Assembly: GCA_026210745.1 (NCBI GenBank)
Contig: CP110630.1
Span: forward strand, 4,278,001-4,342,000
Source of the DNA: Exobasidium rhododendri
Taxonomy: Eukaryota > Basidiomycota > Exobasidiomycetes > Exobasidiales > Exobasidiaceae
Length of the DNA stretch: 64,000 nucleotides
Direction: 5' to 3'
Positions 1 through 11,857 of the stretch are shown here, one piece after another (the first letter of the stretch is position 1; every line of letters starts with the position of its first letter). The position numbers and the translations under genes are program-made. Below the pieces are notes generated by a model. The model did not search any database. It was given only the letters and a program-made list of their open reading frames with translations, and had not been told where the DNA came from.

Positions 1-984
1 CAACTCCTGGATACTAAGATGAAAATTCGAGGGCGAGGAAAGAGAGGGAAGTGCAAGGGGAGGAAGAGAGAAGGGAGAAAGGGGGAATGACGGCACGGTG
101 ATGAATCGATGTTGTCAACAGGGCCGGCCTATTATACACAACTTGAGAGGGGGAGAATCTGGCATTTCTCATTCTTTTATTTTGCTACTCGACTAGATTC
201 GCCGCTTCGACCATGCAGGCTCCCGCCTGTGTATTAGGTCAGGTGAAGTATCCAGCGTCCTTTGAGCCATACTCTCCCAAAAGACCGGATTCTTGTCTAT
301 CCCCTTTGTCTTGGCGTCCATTCGTGTTGTCGAATGGCACCGTCTAGGTAAAGTCGAGTCGCACCGTAAGGTTGTGTTAGGCCAGGATTTGAAATCGAAA
401 TACAAAAATATGATCTCCTCGTCCAAGCGTCTGCGCTAGTATTCGCGGCGGGTCTACTGCAACTCTAAATTGAATGTCCAAGATTTGAAGATACAATAAT
501 GCGTTGCGTATCAGGGGACAATAGAGACGGACAAAGGGGGGAAAGAGAGTTCACCTCCCTGCATGATCTTTGCTCTCCGCTCGACTCGAGTAGTTTTCGT
601 CCACGGAGCGGTCTGAATCGATACGTCGAGATTATGAAAGGCAGGTAGAAGGAAAGTTAAGAGTAAGGTGGTGCTCCTATTCCAGATGCGCAACGAGCTT
701 TGCAGAGATCAACCACCCCTGTCATTCATTGAGCTCTTGAAGGGAGATCGAAGAAAGAAGAAGGGCTTCGTCGACTGTGCACGTCTGCATCATTCCACAT
801 CAAAACAAGATACACCACACGGTGCTTCGCTGATTGCGTCTCAATGGAGCAAGATGTGGGCAAAGCGTCTCTCAAAAGGAATGGTCTTTCATATATTATG
901 TTGTGCCCTGCTCTTTTGTGAGATACCATACTGTACAAGCAAATGCAGTGAGAAGCCAAGGGCGAATGAAGTCGATGATCGATT
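1..984. other. left-end intergenic stretch, no gene recognised
   Basis: I see no open frame here with family resemblance, plausible codon use or a convincing exon chain. The small frames are short and overlap each other on both strands. The right part is probably the 3' UTR of the CK2 beta gene on the minus strand. A good acceptor near 1029 leaves room for an alternative last CK2 beta exon at about 1028-985, described under that gene. Confidence 0.5.
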
Positions 985-1092
985 CTAATCTAATGGACCC
1001 AACCCCGTCCGAGTTCCAGCTGCCACTCCTAGAAGAGATGGGCATGTATGATATCAGCATTTAGATTTTGATCTCTCTTACTGCCTGGCGCA

Positions 1093-2389
1093 TCACTCAC
1101 CAGCATCCGGATCTGATCCCACTGGCACGCCTGTCTCTGCTTGCTCTAGCCTCTTCACCTGTGTGTCCCTCTGACTCTCCTGCCATCTATGAAGTTTCGC
1201 CGTCTCATGCGTTGGAAAACCAAATATTCTAGGTCGATACCTTTCCACTTTAGCCGCTGCAGTTGCTGTCGAGCCTCCAGGTGCTGTAGCTGGTCCGATT
1301 CCCGCTCCTCCACCCATCCCTGTTCCGGCACCACTCTGTCCTGTCCCTGCTCCTGTCGTACTTCCAGTCGGATTCGCAATCGGTGAAGTTGCCGAAATGG
1401 GCGAATCGCCATCATCACCATCCAGCATACCCCCACCGCCGTTTCCACTCCCAGGACCACCACCGCCGCCGCCTAGAGGGTCGTGACTTCTGCCAGGTTG
1501 TGTCAATAAAAAAGGAGATTGTGAGGTGGGTGACTTCGACGGAAGCATGTGAGGGTATACCATAAACTGACGTACGCGAGAATACGAGTGAGTATCTCAC
1601 TCCAGCCCGTTCAGAAGAGATGCACAAAGGCTCACTACTACTCACCAGCATGTGAGGGAAGGTGCTACCGAAAAAGGCGCCATCTATCGTGCCATGACGA
1701 CTGCTTTTTGGACTGTAGATATCCTCGCATCGAGGGCAGAACAGCTTGACTGCTTTTTGAAATGGAAGATCCGACAAACCAACCGGCAAGAGGGGCTGTT
1801 GGTAGCACAGCACGCGAGGACATCTTCCGAAATCCGCCCTCTTGTACTTGTCCAGCTGAACAGAGCAGAGAGCGAGCGTGGGTAATGAGCACACTAGCCC
1901 CCCCCCTTCACCTGCACTCCTTGTGCGATACACTTATGAGCACTCACCATCTTTCCCAGTCCTCGCGTCGTGATGATATACCTTGCATGTACTAGACCAT
2001 ACAGCAGCCGAGCTTGTGCTTCAATGTGATCTCGCGCCTCGTCGTCGAGCTCATCTTCTAAAGAAGGTGCAAATCGGAAGATCAAGGTGTCAACACGAGA
2101 AAGAGTTCGACATCTCTGTACAAACTCACCCAGCGCATCTGTGACTAGATCCAAGGCTTGAGGATAGTGTTGCACTTCTGCGTTGAGCCCTGTGAGATTG
2201 AATCGATCCAGTATGTAGTCCTCGTCTACTTCACAAAAGTATTCGTTGCCCTTGGTGGAAAGGAACCAGGTTATCCAAGAGTTGGCGGCATAATCTGACG
2301 AGCCACTCGTAAGATCCTCCACTGAAAGATTGTGTCGAAGTGGTCAGCACACACTTTCGAGCTTTCACATGAGAAGCTGACTCACTCAT
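1093..2389 (-). CDS. CKB1: casein kinase 2 regulatory subunit beta, five exons
   Basis: This is the regulatory subunit of the CK2 Ser/Thr kinase tetramer, which docks catalytic alpha subunits in nucleus and cytosol. Exons are 2389-2386, 2321-2130, 2057-1948, 1855-1646 and 1566-1093, giving 329 residues. The first exon holds only ATG plus one base. The 72-nt intron 2129-2058 (GTGAGT...TTTAG) is a multiple of three with no stop, so naive reading keeps 24 false residues. Removing it restores the family's acidic loop ([15 protein letters not shown]) followed by [10 protein letters not shown]. The zinc ribbon is complete: CPRVLC, then FCPRC, then [13 protein letters not shown]. An unusual Gly-rich insertion of about 85 residues separates the FPHMLFMVYP segment from the C-terminal RYRPRIFGF motif. 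A donor at 1100 and acceptor at 1029 would give an alternative C-terminus ending near 985. Family assignment is very secure; the exact start and tail are less so. Confidence 0.93.
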
Positions 2390-2810
2390 GACACGCCTCG
2401 GCGGCTTATCTATCAGGCAGTATATATGATGTACTTACAGAGGTCATAGAGATGACCGATTCTTAAATCTGTCGCCTTGCAATTTCCGATCCAAAAGGAT
2501 GGCACTCCAGTCTCCACGTGAAGCTCTTGCTCAGCTTTGCTGTGTCGCCCGCCCTTTCGCTGCAGTTTGTAGAGGTACAGATACAACACACACGCAAGCC
2601 ATCGCGCCAAAAAAGCCCTACTGCGTCGTCATACAAGTGTTTCTCGTCGCTTGGATCGAGCGCCCTTTGCACGCACCCTTGCCAGTCGAAGTGGAAGTCA
2701 GTAAAGCCAGTTGTAGTGGTGCCAGAATTTCACAGTTGCCTGCCACCACCGTCTCTCTATTTCCTTGCCAACTCGCATAACGCTCCACACCTCCCGCCTT
2801 TGCTGCTACA
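2390..2810. promoter_or_regulatory. divergent promoter between CKB1 and VPS1
   Basis: About 420 bp separate the start codons of two divergently transcribed housekeeping genes, so it should hold both promoters and 5' leaders. I see no convincing TATA box or coding exon. The assignment rests on gene orientation only. Confidence 0.5.
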
Positions 2811-5189
2811 ATGTCGATCTCGATGGACAAGTCGCTGATCCAGCTGATCAACAAGCTACAGGATGCCTTCACCAATGTGGGTATACAGAACCCAATCGAT
2901 CTACCACAAATCACTGTCCTAGGAAGTCAATCCTCGTGAGTGTGATCGTGCCGAGGGGTAAAGTATTTCTTACCAGCTCTTTAACATCGTCTACCACTAT
3001 CTAAGGGGAAAATCATCGGTACTAGAGAACATTGTAGGACGTGAGCACTTGCTATTCCAGGTAATTCGAGGCAGAAACTAATACATTACATCTACACGTT
3101 TCACAGGTGACTTCCTTCCTCGTGGTACTGGCATTGTGACTCGAAGACCATTGGTGCTCCAATTGATCAATAGACCAGCAGCAGGATCGGATGCTAACGG
3201 CATCAAGGAAGAGAGTGAGTAGTGGCAGTGTATAGCTCTCGATCGATAAGTAAATTTTGTTGCTGACGTCGGCAACTGCTACAGCCACTCAGCTGCCCTC
3301 CAAGCCAGGCGAGACGAATCCAGACGAATGGGGTGAATTTTTGCACTTACCCGGAGAAAAGTTCCACGATTTCAACAAGATCCGAGAAGAGATAGTACGA
3401 GATACTGAGCTGAAGACTGGCAAGAATGCTGGTATCAGCCCTCAACCCATCAATTTGCGAATTTACAGCCCAAATGTCTTGACACTTACCCTCGTCGATC
3501 TGCCTGGTCTAACAAAGGTGCCGGTGGGAGATCAGCCGCGAGACATTGAGAGACAAATCAGGGATATGGTTCTCAAGTTTATCGGCAAATCAAATGCGGT
3601 CATCCTAGCCGTCACAGCCGCAAACACTGATCTTGCCAACTCGGATGGATTGAAGTTGGCGAGAGAGGTAGACCCTGAGGGAACGAGAACGGTCGGAGTC
3701 TTGACAAAAGTAGATTTGATGGACCAAGGAACAGATGTTGTAGACATCTTGGCCGGTCGAGTGATTCCGCTGCGATTAGGATACGTGCCAGTGGTGAATC
3801 GAGGACAAAGGGACATTGATCAGAAGAAGTTGGTCAGTGCCGCTTTGGAAGCAGAGAAGGACTTCTTCCAGAACCATCCAAGCTACCGAACAAAGGCACA
3901 ATATTGTGGAACAGCGTTCTTGGCTCGGAAGCTCAACACGATCCTAATGCATCACATTCGAAATACACTGCCCGACATAAAGACAAAGATTCAACAACAA
4001 TTGCAAAAGTTCCAAGGAGAGCTGACGGCACTAGGCGGACCTTTGGGAGATGCAAACAGCGGTAATATTGTCTTGACCATCATTACCGAGTTCTGCAACG
4101 AGTTCCGAACAGTGATCGACGGAAACTCGAACGACCTGAGCGTGGCTGAACTCGCAGGCGGAGCGAGAATCAGCTTTGTCTTTCATGAATTGTTTTCGAA
4201 TGGCATTAAAGCAATTGATCCGTTTGATCAAGTGAAGGATTCGGATATTCGAACAATCTTATACAACTCGTCTGGGTCCTCTCCTGCTCTCTTTGTTGGC
4301 ACGACTGCTTTTGAAGTGATTGTGAAGCAGCAAATTAAGCGACTGGAAGACCCCTCACTGAAGTGCGTCAGCCTCGTATACGACGAGCTAGTTCGCATCT
4401 TATCCCAACTGTTGACGAAGAATGTGAGTAGAGTCGATGGGACAAGATGGACGAAGAGAGGAGAAAACATGCTGACGATTGACACGTTACAATTTTCCTC
4501 CCTTCAATTAGCAATCCTTCCGACGATTCCCAGCTCTACGAGAGCGATTCAACAGTGTCGTCATTTCCTTCTTCAAGCGTTGTTTACAGCCGACGACAAA
4601 GTTGGTGACAGATATCGTCCTTTCGGAAGCGTGCTACCTCAACACCGGTCATCCAGACTTTATTTCTGGTCATCGAGCCATGGCACTCGTTGCTGAACGC
4701 CATCAACCAGCTGCTCCGCCTCCTCACGATCCCAAGAAGCCTCACCCCAACGCAGTCAACAACGAAAGAGACCTGGATGTCAACATCAAGGACCAAGGCT
4801 TCTTTGGTAGCTTCTTTGCCGGTGGTAAATCGACGGCAAAGGATAGACAAAAGCACGCTACAATGGAATCTCCTCCACCCTCACTCAAAGCTAGTGGTCA
4901 ATTGACAGATCGTGAGGCAATGGAAGTAGAAGTCATCCGAATGCTGATCAATTCCTACTTTAACATTGTGAAACGAACGATCATCGATATGATTCCAAAG
5001 GCGACCATGCTTCACCTCGTCACCTATGCAAAGGACTCGCTTCAAAGGGAATTACTCAAGGAGTTGTATCAACAAGAGGTCATGAACGAGCTCATGAGAG
5101 AGAGTGATCACGTCGTTACAAGAAGAAAGGAATGCGTGAAGATGATTGCGGCGCTTGAGCAGGCCTCGGAAATCATTGCGACTGTTTGA
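2811..5189 (+). CDS. VPS1: dynamin-like GTPase Vps1, five exons
   Basis: Vps1 is the fungal dynamin of late Golgi, endosome, vacuole and peroxisome membrane fission. Exons 2811-2935, 3006-3040, 3107-3214, 3285-4423 and 4512-5189 give 694 residues, the usual size. The P-loop GSQSSGKSS sits at about residues 38-46 and is split by the first intron. [10 protein letters not shown] (switch I), [10 protein letters not shown] (G3) and [12 protein letters not shown] (G4) follow in order. The middle region carries [11 protein letters not shown] and the stalk segments, and a short variable B-insert precedes the GTPase effector domain near the C-terminus ([17 protein letters not shown]). No PH or proline-rich domain is present, as expected for Vps1 rather than classical dynamin. 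The start fits the conserved beginning of the family ([13 protein letters not shown]). It is divergent from CKB1 and convergent with CASP. Confidence 0.97.
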
Positions 5190-5506
5190 TTGGAATTGTG
5201 AAAAGGATCTCCCTTCGCCCACCCCTTTCCTTCCTTTCCAATTCACTTGTAGACAAAGACTAGAAGAGGAAGCTCAATCAATAAATTTGACAAAAGAGGT
5301 GAAGGGGATCTTGTGTGCCGATTTAAAGTAGCAGTAATGCGAATAGGGAATAGTGGTATGCCCCATCACATCGCTTGTGCGGGCTGAACTTCTCGCAGAC
5401 TTCCGATAGGCACAGAACTGCGAAGAGGGCAGAGGAGAGGCCATCTCGATCAGCTAGGTTGTTCCGGATCGCTTTCAGGCAGCCCTACAATCTCTCTCTC
5501 TCTCTC
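5190..5506. other. convergent 3' intergenic with CT microsatellite
   Basis: About 317 bp lie between the stop codons of VPS1 and the Golgi CASP gene. It should contain both 3' UTRs. A run of CT dinucleotides lies at about 5491-5508, directly beside and reaching the CASP stop codon on the opposite strand. Nothing else is visible. Confidence 0.6.
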
Positions 5507-7960
5507 TCACTTGTAGAACTCAATCTCGAACAGCATAGCAAAGACTAAGATATGCAGACTTATCGCATAGACGATAAAGAAGATCCTCATCCGCCTATGA
5601 CCAAGAATCAGCCTAGTCAGCATATGCAAGACTCTCTCCAGTGGGTTGAGAGAGTTAAAAACGCGAGATTGCTCCTGGAGAAAGAGGGGGGGAGAGAGAG
5701 AAAAAAAAGAGGAGGGAGGAAAAAGGAAATGAAGATAAAACTTGGTAAGCCTTCAAGATCACTCGCTCTCCGCTCCAGTAGCGTGTGTCGACTTACTCGA
5801 CCTCTGAATTGCTCAAAGGGGTTCATAGCTGCTTCGTATTTGTCCCGATACTTATCCTCTCCTCGACTTTGATTGGGAGGGTACGAAGATCCCGGGTCGT
5901 TCTGAGCTGCCACACTAATAATTCGAGATCCGCCGCCAGGTCCACGATAGTTTTGTGAATTAGATGCAGAGCTTCCATACGCTTGGAGGTAGCGAACTTT
6001 CTCATATAAGCTCAGGTTGTCGGATTGAAGCGTTTTTACTTCACTCCTCAATTCGGTGATGCTCTCAAATTGCTTTCGCAGTTCTTCTTCCAGTTCCACA
6101 TTTCGAGCTCGGAAACGATCTCGCTGACTGGTGATAATGGGCAGGATACCACTAGACGAAGACGAGGATGGTGTGTCGTTCCCGGACACCTTCGATGCTT
6201 CAGCAACTCCCGCTACGCCTTTTGTTGACTGGAAGGGGATCGGGGTCTGCATCGAAGAGACTTGATTGTCTGTAGCTGCTGATTCTTTGCTTCCCTGCCG
6301 TGCTTCCTTTCCGATCTTGTCCATCTCTAGCAACGCCTCTTCAGCGCTCATCGTCGCATCCATGTTTCCTTTGCCCGCATTTTGGGTGGTTGGCTTGAGA
6401 TTGATCATGTCGTCTTCTAAGCGCTCGTTCAGATTCTTCAAGCGCAACATCTCACTCTTGGCATGGTCCAGATCCCGCTTCGTCTGTTCAGAAGAGGCAT
6501 CAAGCTTCGTCTTGGCTACTCTGATGTTCGTCAACTCATTTTGCAGTTGACGATTCTTTTCGATGAGCAATGCTTCAAGTGGCTTCGCAGACGTCGACGT
6601 CGCTGCTACTTCATTGCGATCCTTGTCTTTGTCGTCGTCGTCGACGTCGCCGTCCATCTGGCGATCAGCTTCTACCGCAAATTCCACATACTTGAATATC
6701 TCTAGCTCTCTTTTTATTTCGTCATAATCGTCCATAGTGTGCAGCCTCCTTCGAAGGGTGTCACTCTCCTTATCCTTCTCCTTCGCTTGAGCCTCTAATT
6801 CCTTTACCTTCCTTGCCATTTCATCCTCTATCCTGAGAGCTTTTTGACTTTCCTCCTCTAGAAGACTATTGAGCCTCTTGTTCTCCTCTTCGCTCTCGGA
6901 TTGTCTGCTATCCGCTTCTCTTCTCCTCTCTTGCTCTCCAACGCCATTCTTGAGTCGTTCAATCTCTTGTCGTAGCTGCTCGTTCCTCCTCTCCATTGCG
7001 CCTACTCTCTCGTTACTCCTGGACAACTCCTCACTGATCATCTCTAGCTCTTCAATCTTGCCGTTTGTGTGTTCACGTTCAACCTCTTCTCCGTGCTGCA
7101 GCAGTCTCTCTGTCACCTTAGAGTAATTGCCCCTGATCTCTTTAAGCTGCGATTGAGTCGATTCGAGGGATTTCTGCAAGTCCTTTTCCCGAGTCTGATG
7201 ATTTCGTATCCTTTCGTCCCACTTTGCAGACGATTCCGCTTCGACAATTTTGCGACTTTCGCTGATGCGACTCTCTAATGAACCTTCCAGCTGGGTGATA
7301 CGATTCGTTAGTCGAATTCGTTCTGATTCGAGCGATGGTAGCGTCTTCAATTGTATCTCTAGGGAAGCATTCGTCGAGCTCAGTTGTTCCACCTGCTCCT
7401 TTAGCAGTGCAAGGTCACCCAAGGTAGCTGTTTGCTCCTAGAAGATGACGGAACGGAAGGGTAAGCCGTCCTCTCCCTCCACTAAAGATGCGCTCTGTAC
7501 TTGCAATATGAACACTCACCAGCACCGCTTCCAAGATTGGGTATGGATCACTGGCCGCCTGTAATCGATCCCTCACACTTAACACCGCATTTTCTGCAGA
7601 TTTCGCTCTCTTTGTCAGACTGTCGATCTCTGACTGGTACGATTTCAAGAGCGGTTTGATTGCTTCCGTCTGACCCTCTACATCCAGCTTTCTGAATTCT
7701 CTCGTTTGTTCGGCAAGTTTCTTTCTCGAGAGCAGTGCATCTTTCTGGGAGTTGACCAGAGTTGGACATAGCGTGCCGAGGCTATGTTGTAAGGCGGGAA
7801 GATTGACTTCTCGCCAAATGAAGAGAGAGGACGAGAAGTCGGTCGAAGGAGATGATGGTGCTTCTGTCGCAGATTGAGTAGTGTTGTAATTGGAAGGACC
7901 AGCAAGAGACTCTGAAACAACTTGACCTGGCAATTCCTCGGTAGCTTCGACTTCTGCCAT
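5507..7960 (-). CDS. COY1: CASP/Coy1-family Golgi coiled-coil membrane protein, three exons
   Basis: CASP (Coy1 in yeast) is a golgin-like protein anchored in Golgi membranes by its C-terminus, acting in intra-Golgi retrograde traffic. Exons 7960-7520, 7437-5797 and 5674-5507 give 749 residues. The N-terminal block contains FRKLDVEGQ and PLLKSYQSEIDSLTKRAKSAE, matching the family. A long heptad-rich coiled coil follows. The conserved SQRDRFRARNVELE block and the KVRYLQAYG segment lie before the anchor. The last exon encodes NPLERVLHMLTRLILG and a membrane helix near residues 723-740 (IFFIVYAISLHILVF); without it the protein would appear truncated. The upstream in-frame codons before ATG 7960 lack an ATG start, so 7960 is preferred. 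Assignment is firm because both ends match CASP rather than a generic coiled coil. Confidence 0.92.
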
Positions 7961-8307
7961 GCTTGCCTTTTCTATCAAGACAGAATTTAAAAGGTCTCGA
8001 AGAGTGCTTCACAGAGAATCGAAGACGGGGAGAGCTATGACTGCTTGGACGTTCAGTGAAGCAAGTGCGGAGTATGTCTGGACTTGCTCTCTAACATTGA
8101 ACTTTGATAGTGAGCATCAAGCAGGAGCAAGTATCATCTATACGAGCTTGGGTCTTTTAAATATGTCCGCGCGAGAGATCTCACACGTGGCTTTCTTCTT
8201 GTTCGACGAGAGAGGTGTAAATTATGAAAGGCTCTGAGGAAGTCTGGAGGGAGAAAGCATCACATCTCTCTCAGCGACCTCGAAAGCATTCACAGTACAG
8301 CGTCACG
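7961..8307. promoter_or_regulatory. divergent promoter between CASP and a mitochondrial-type gene
   Basis: About 350 bp lie between divergent start codons. An in-frame ATG at 8224 lies 84 bases upstream of the preferred start of the right-hand gene, so that gene's leader is here. No specific element was recognised. Confidence 0.45.
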
Positions 8308-9036
8308 ATGAGTAAAAGAGTGATAGCGAGGCACGTTGAGAGCACGTTAGCGCTGCGAGCAGCCCAAGCTAGCGCAGCTCGATGCTTCTCTGCCTCCTCC
8401 ACCTCGCAAGCTCCCCGACCTAAGGAGAAGAGTAGGGACGCCAATCTACGACATGCCATCAACCTGTACCACCTTACCGATTTCTTCTTTCCCACCAATG
8501 TCAAGTCGGAAGAGGGAAAGGAAATACTCGATTCTGCAGAGTACGACAAGGAGCTTGATTCTCAGATTCGATTTTCGATGATGGGTGCTTCGATTACGAC
8601 TTCAACACGTAACAACATGGATGGATACGTTGAGATGAGAGGTGCTTACCCAACCCTAGCTAGGAAGTTGAAAGATGATGAAGTGAATTTCGGTTCCATC
8701 TATAACACCACTGCGGCAATCTCATCAGATGCAGCAGTCAGGGAACTGCAGGATTCAACGCGATATAGTAGAGCATCTACGTTGGAAAATAACCCATTAC
8801 CCTCGGTGGATGATCACGATGCAGTAGAGAAATTTGTCGCAGAGACAGCGAGGAATAGCTTTGCTTTCAATGGACTACCGGAATCAAGAGCAGCTGACAA
8901 TCTTGACGTTCGTGGTGCTCAAGTTCGAGACGCTCTCTTCGGAACTGTAGGAGGCGTAAGGCCTGGCCTGGAAGCGGTCAGGGAAAGGGTCAAGGAGAAG
9001 AAAGCTCTGGAAGAACGAAACAAGAAAGACACCTAG
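8308..9036 (+). CDS. uncharacterised protein with a likely mitochondrial presequence
   Basis: The single-exon frame gives 242 residues from ATG 8308. I do not recognise the family. The N-terminus is rich in Arg, Ser and Ala with no acidic residue except one Glu in the first 30 (MSKRVIARHVESTLALRAAQ), resembling a mitochondrial targeting signal, and SSTSQAPRPKEKSR follows as a plausible cleavage zone. The body contains LRHAINLYHLTDFFFP, then a charged, mainly helical sequence ending in a Lys/Glu-rich tail. There are no membrane segments or cysteine motifs. An in-frame ATG at 8224 would add 28 residues, but these would bury the presequence, so the inner start is preferred. It diverges from CASP and converges with the methyltransferase gene. 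A role in mitochondria is inference. Confidence 0.7.
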   Translation: MSKRVIARHVESTLALRAAQASAARCFSASSTSQAPRPKEKSRDANLRHAINLYHLTDFFFPTNVKSEEGKEILDSAEYDKELDSQIRFSMMGASITTSTRNNMDGYVEMRGAYPTLARKLKDDEVNFGSIYNTTAAISSDAAVRELQDSTRYSRASTLENNPLPSVDDHDAVEKFVAETARNSFAFNGLPESRAADNLDVRGAQVRDALFGTVGGVRPGLEAVRERVKEKKALEERNKKDT

Positions 9037-9264
9037 GTCGGGTTGACAAGAGAGCAGGAGTAAGCAGGAGCTATGCTTTCTTTTTTTGGACATAGAATTA
9101 CATTATGTTGCAAAGAGTAGTACATCGGAAGGTCAGGTCTAAGTAAGACAAAGTGCAGAGGGCAAGGTGACGAGGGCCTCTCTATCAGCAGACGTGTACC
9201 ATATCATAATTATACATTACATCAGAAAAGCACAGTAGAGCAGAGGAAGAATAGCATGGCTTAC

Positions 9265-11857
9265 TTAGAGCACAGTATCCCGTTTTTGCGCAGTAAAGAT
9301 GTTGCCGGTCCGGAAGGCAAGGATTGCAGTTGTCCGCTTTGCTTGGTTTGGGGTGGGAGTGCCATCTCGTATGGTGTCTTGGTCTTCATCGTCACTGCCA
9401 TTGTTCGTCGGTAGAGCGTGCTTCATGCCTCCAACACCACCAACAGTAATCGAAGGCGACGAAGGATAGGGAAAGAAGCCCGGCTCGTCCATCTGAGAGA
9501 AGGCGTTTACTGCACCAGTGCCTGTCTTGCCCATTCCTTGTTGTCTAGTCTCTCTTTCGATTTGCATGTATGAATCCATTCTAGAAGCACCTTCGTTCCA
9601 GTCAAAGGTTGACCTCAGCAAGTTCACCATATCTGCTCGTTCGATCATATCCTTGAACCAGACATCCACCTCATGATCGAATTCTCGGAAGCTCCTCCAT
9701 TGACAATTCACGGCATCATTTTGAGTCTCTTCCCAGATCAGGGTCCTGGCTTCTGAGATCTTGGTAATGTCACCCACTAAAATAGACATGCGAAGGACGT
9801 CCATATTAACAACGTGGAACTTGTGAGGCGAAAGAGGGTTGCCAATCTGAGGTCGCGCCGTGAATGTGTGATCATTTGCTTCCAGGTTCCAGATCGAAGT
9901 GGAAGCATTCGTCGACAAGCCGTTTTCTATCGACTTTTCCGATCGATACGTCGACGATCTCGCCAAAATAGGTATATGACGGGGCGTTCCATGACCGATA
10001 TTCGAGTACTCTAATGCCGTCAAGCAAAGCGGAAAAAGAGAGGCCGGATCAGAGTTGATCATCCTCCTCGTTACCATTGCCGTCACTGCTGCACCCAAGT
10101 TGTCGTACTTCTTATCGTTCTTCCTCTTCCATGTTTTCAGTCTGGCCTGCGCAATTCGAGTATGACCGCTGACGAGATCCTGCAAGTCACTCGTCATCAT
10201 CTCCTTTGGTGTGCCAAAGAAGGACCAGTCGGTGTCGATGATTTCAAGCCGACCACTGGGTGTCAAAACTCGAAGAACCTCGGACAACAGTGTTGTCCAC
10301 CTACTCTCTGAAACGCCACAATTGATCATTCTTATGTGAACGAAATCAAACGAATCGTTGGGAAAGGGAAGGCCTTGCAGAGCATTTGCTACCACCCATG
10401 AGACTCTTGCTTGAAGGTCTTCATCCTGTGTGTAGTTGAGAGGAGTCTGGACGGGCACGAGATCCAAGCCTATGAATTCCGTCTCCTTCCAAAGCTTTGC
10501 CAAGTCAATAACCCAGCTACCGGTACCGGTGCCAATGTCCAGGACTCGACTTGGGGCCTTTTCCTCCCAATCAATGACACTCAAACCTAGCACTGACGTG
10601 GCAATGTCGTGGTACAGCACCTCTGATGTCAGCGTGTTGACGCTATAGCCCCACCAATAGCCGGCTTCCTCCTTGGGATAAGCGTGATACTTGTACTCGC
10701 GGGTCTTCATGGCTCCTTTCAACCTGTGGATCTTAAAGTACTGATCCAACTTCCAGCGAGGGGCTTGACTGCCACCGACTTGACTCCTTGTCGAACGTCT
10801 CCTGGCTAACTCTGGGCTATTGACATCGCTGCCATCCTTGTTGCCTCCTCCTCTGCTGCTCCCGCTCCCGATACGTCGAGGAATTTCCGCGCCTCGGTTG
10901 AAGCTTTGCAGAGGACTCTCCATGGAGGAGCTTTTCGAGCTACTTTCTTTTCTGTATGGCGGTGGAGTAGACAGGTAGTAGCCGCGGTAGTATTGTGCGG
11001 ACTGTGATCTCTTGTACGCTTCTAGTTTGGGGTAGGTTGGGAAGATCTGATTTTGTCTACACAGTCGCTTCCTAGTAGATCGGCTAAGTTGTGACGGATG
11101 TATGAGGCCCAGCCGGATGGGCAGAGGATAGTGTGACAGATCGAGTTGATAATCTTGATGGCCGCCCTCTTGCTGCTCAGAGGAGATGCCCAGACCGTTC
11201 AGGCCAGCCAATCGCCCTACCCAGCTGCTGTCGAGGTATTCCGGCGAGAGGGGCGATGCTTCGCAAAAACCAACACTGGACGGTATTCGGACATGCAAAG
11301 GCACACCAGAGAAGTCGCTATAATTTCCTGCAGCATTTGCTTCCCAGTTCATTCATCGTCTTTCCTGCTCCGAGCGCTTCACCACCTCCTCTTTTAAAGG
11401 AGTTTTCTGAGGCTTGCTGTCCTCCTCGCAGAGACGATAGGGTTGTCAAGCCAGAGAATGAGTTGTCCCGATGTGTTGTCAGACTGTTGTCAGTCTGCCT
11501 TATTTGGGCAAACGAGCTCGCTTTTGACTCCCCAATTCCCGCGGATGTCCTCGGTCGGCGAAATCGCTTCTTGCTGAATACACCATTGCCGGATGAAGGG
11601 GCGTTCGTCGAGACAATGCTGCTATCATCTTTGCTGAACGTGCTACGGTCAGTAGCGGAGCTATGCCTTGCCAAGAACATTGGTGGGGAGGGTATTGATG
11701 GCGACGGTGTGGGCGTCTCCTTGGATGTCGAAGCGATGGAGTCGGTGGAGACAGACGCCGAGGATGCGTTCAAGTCCGGTCTTTTCATCCCTTTAGACGC
11801 TTGCCGCACCATCCTCTTCTGCTGCTCATGCAGGTGGGGTTGGTATCCTATGAACAT
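9265..11857 (-). CDS. SAM-dependent methyltransferase with long disordered N-terminus
   Basis: The large exon (11327-9265) carries a class I methyltransferase fold. Motif I is VLDIGTGTGSWVIDLA and is followed by an acidic beta-2 end (EFIGLDLVP), then DSFDFVHIRMINCGVSE (motif IV region) and LLSEVLRVLTPSGRLEIIDTD (post-motif region). An upstream Ser/Thr-rich frame (about 11857-11383) is in another phase; a 55-nt intron 11382-11328 (GTGAAG...CTGCAG) joins the two in frame, giving about 845 residues. A second possibility is that the gene begins at ATG 11352. A further upstream exon is possible because a TTCATAG acceptor sits just after ATG 11857. The substrate is unknown; the domain resembles fungal methyltransferases with an extended tail containing low-complexity Gly/Pro blocks. 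Class assignment is firm, gene boundaries at the 5' end are not. Confidence 0.75.

Noticed and set aside
193-1064. Overlapping small frames on both strands at the left edge
   Set aside because: Each is below about 110 codons, without family resemblance, good codon use or splice context; they sit in probable 3' UTR.
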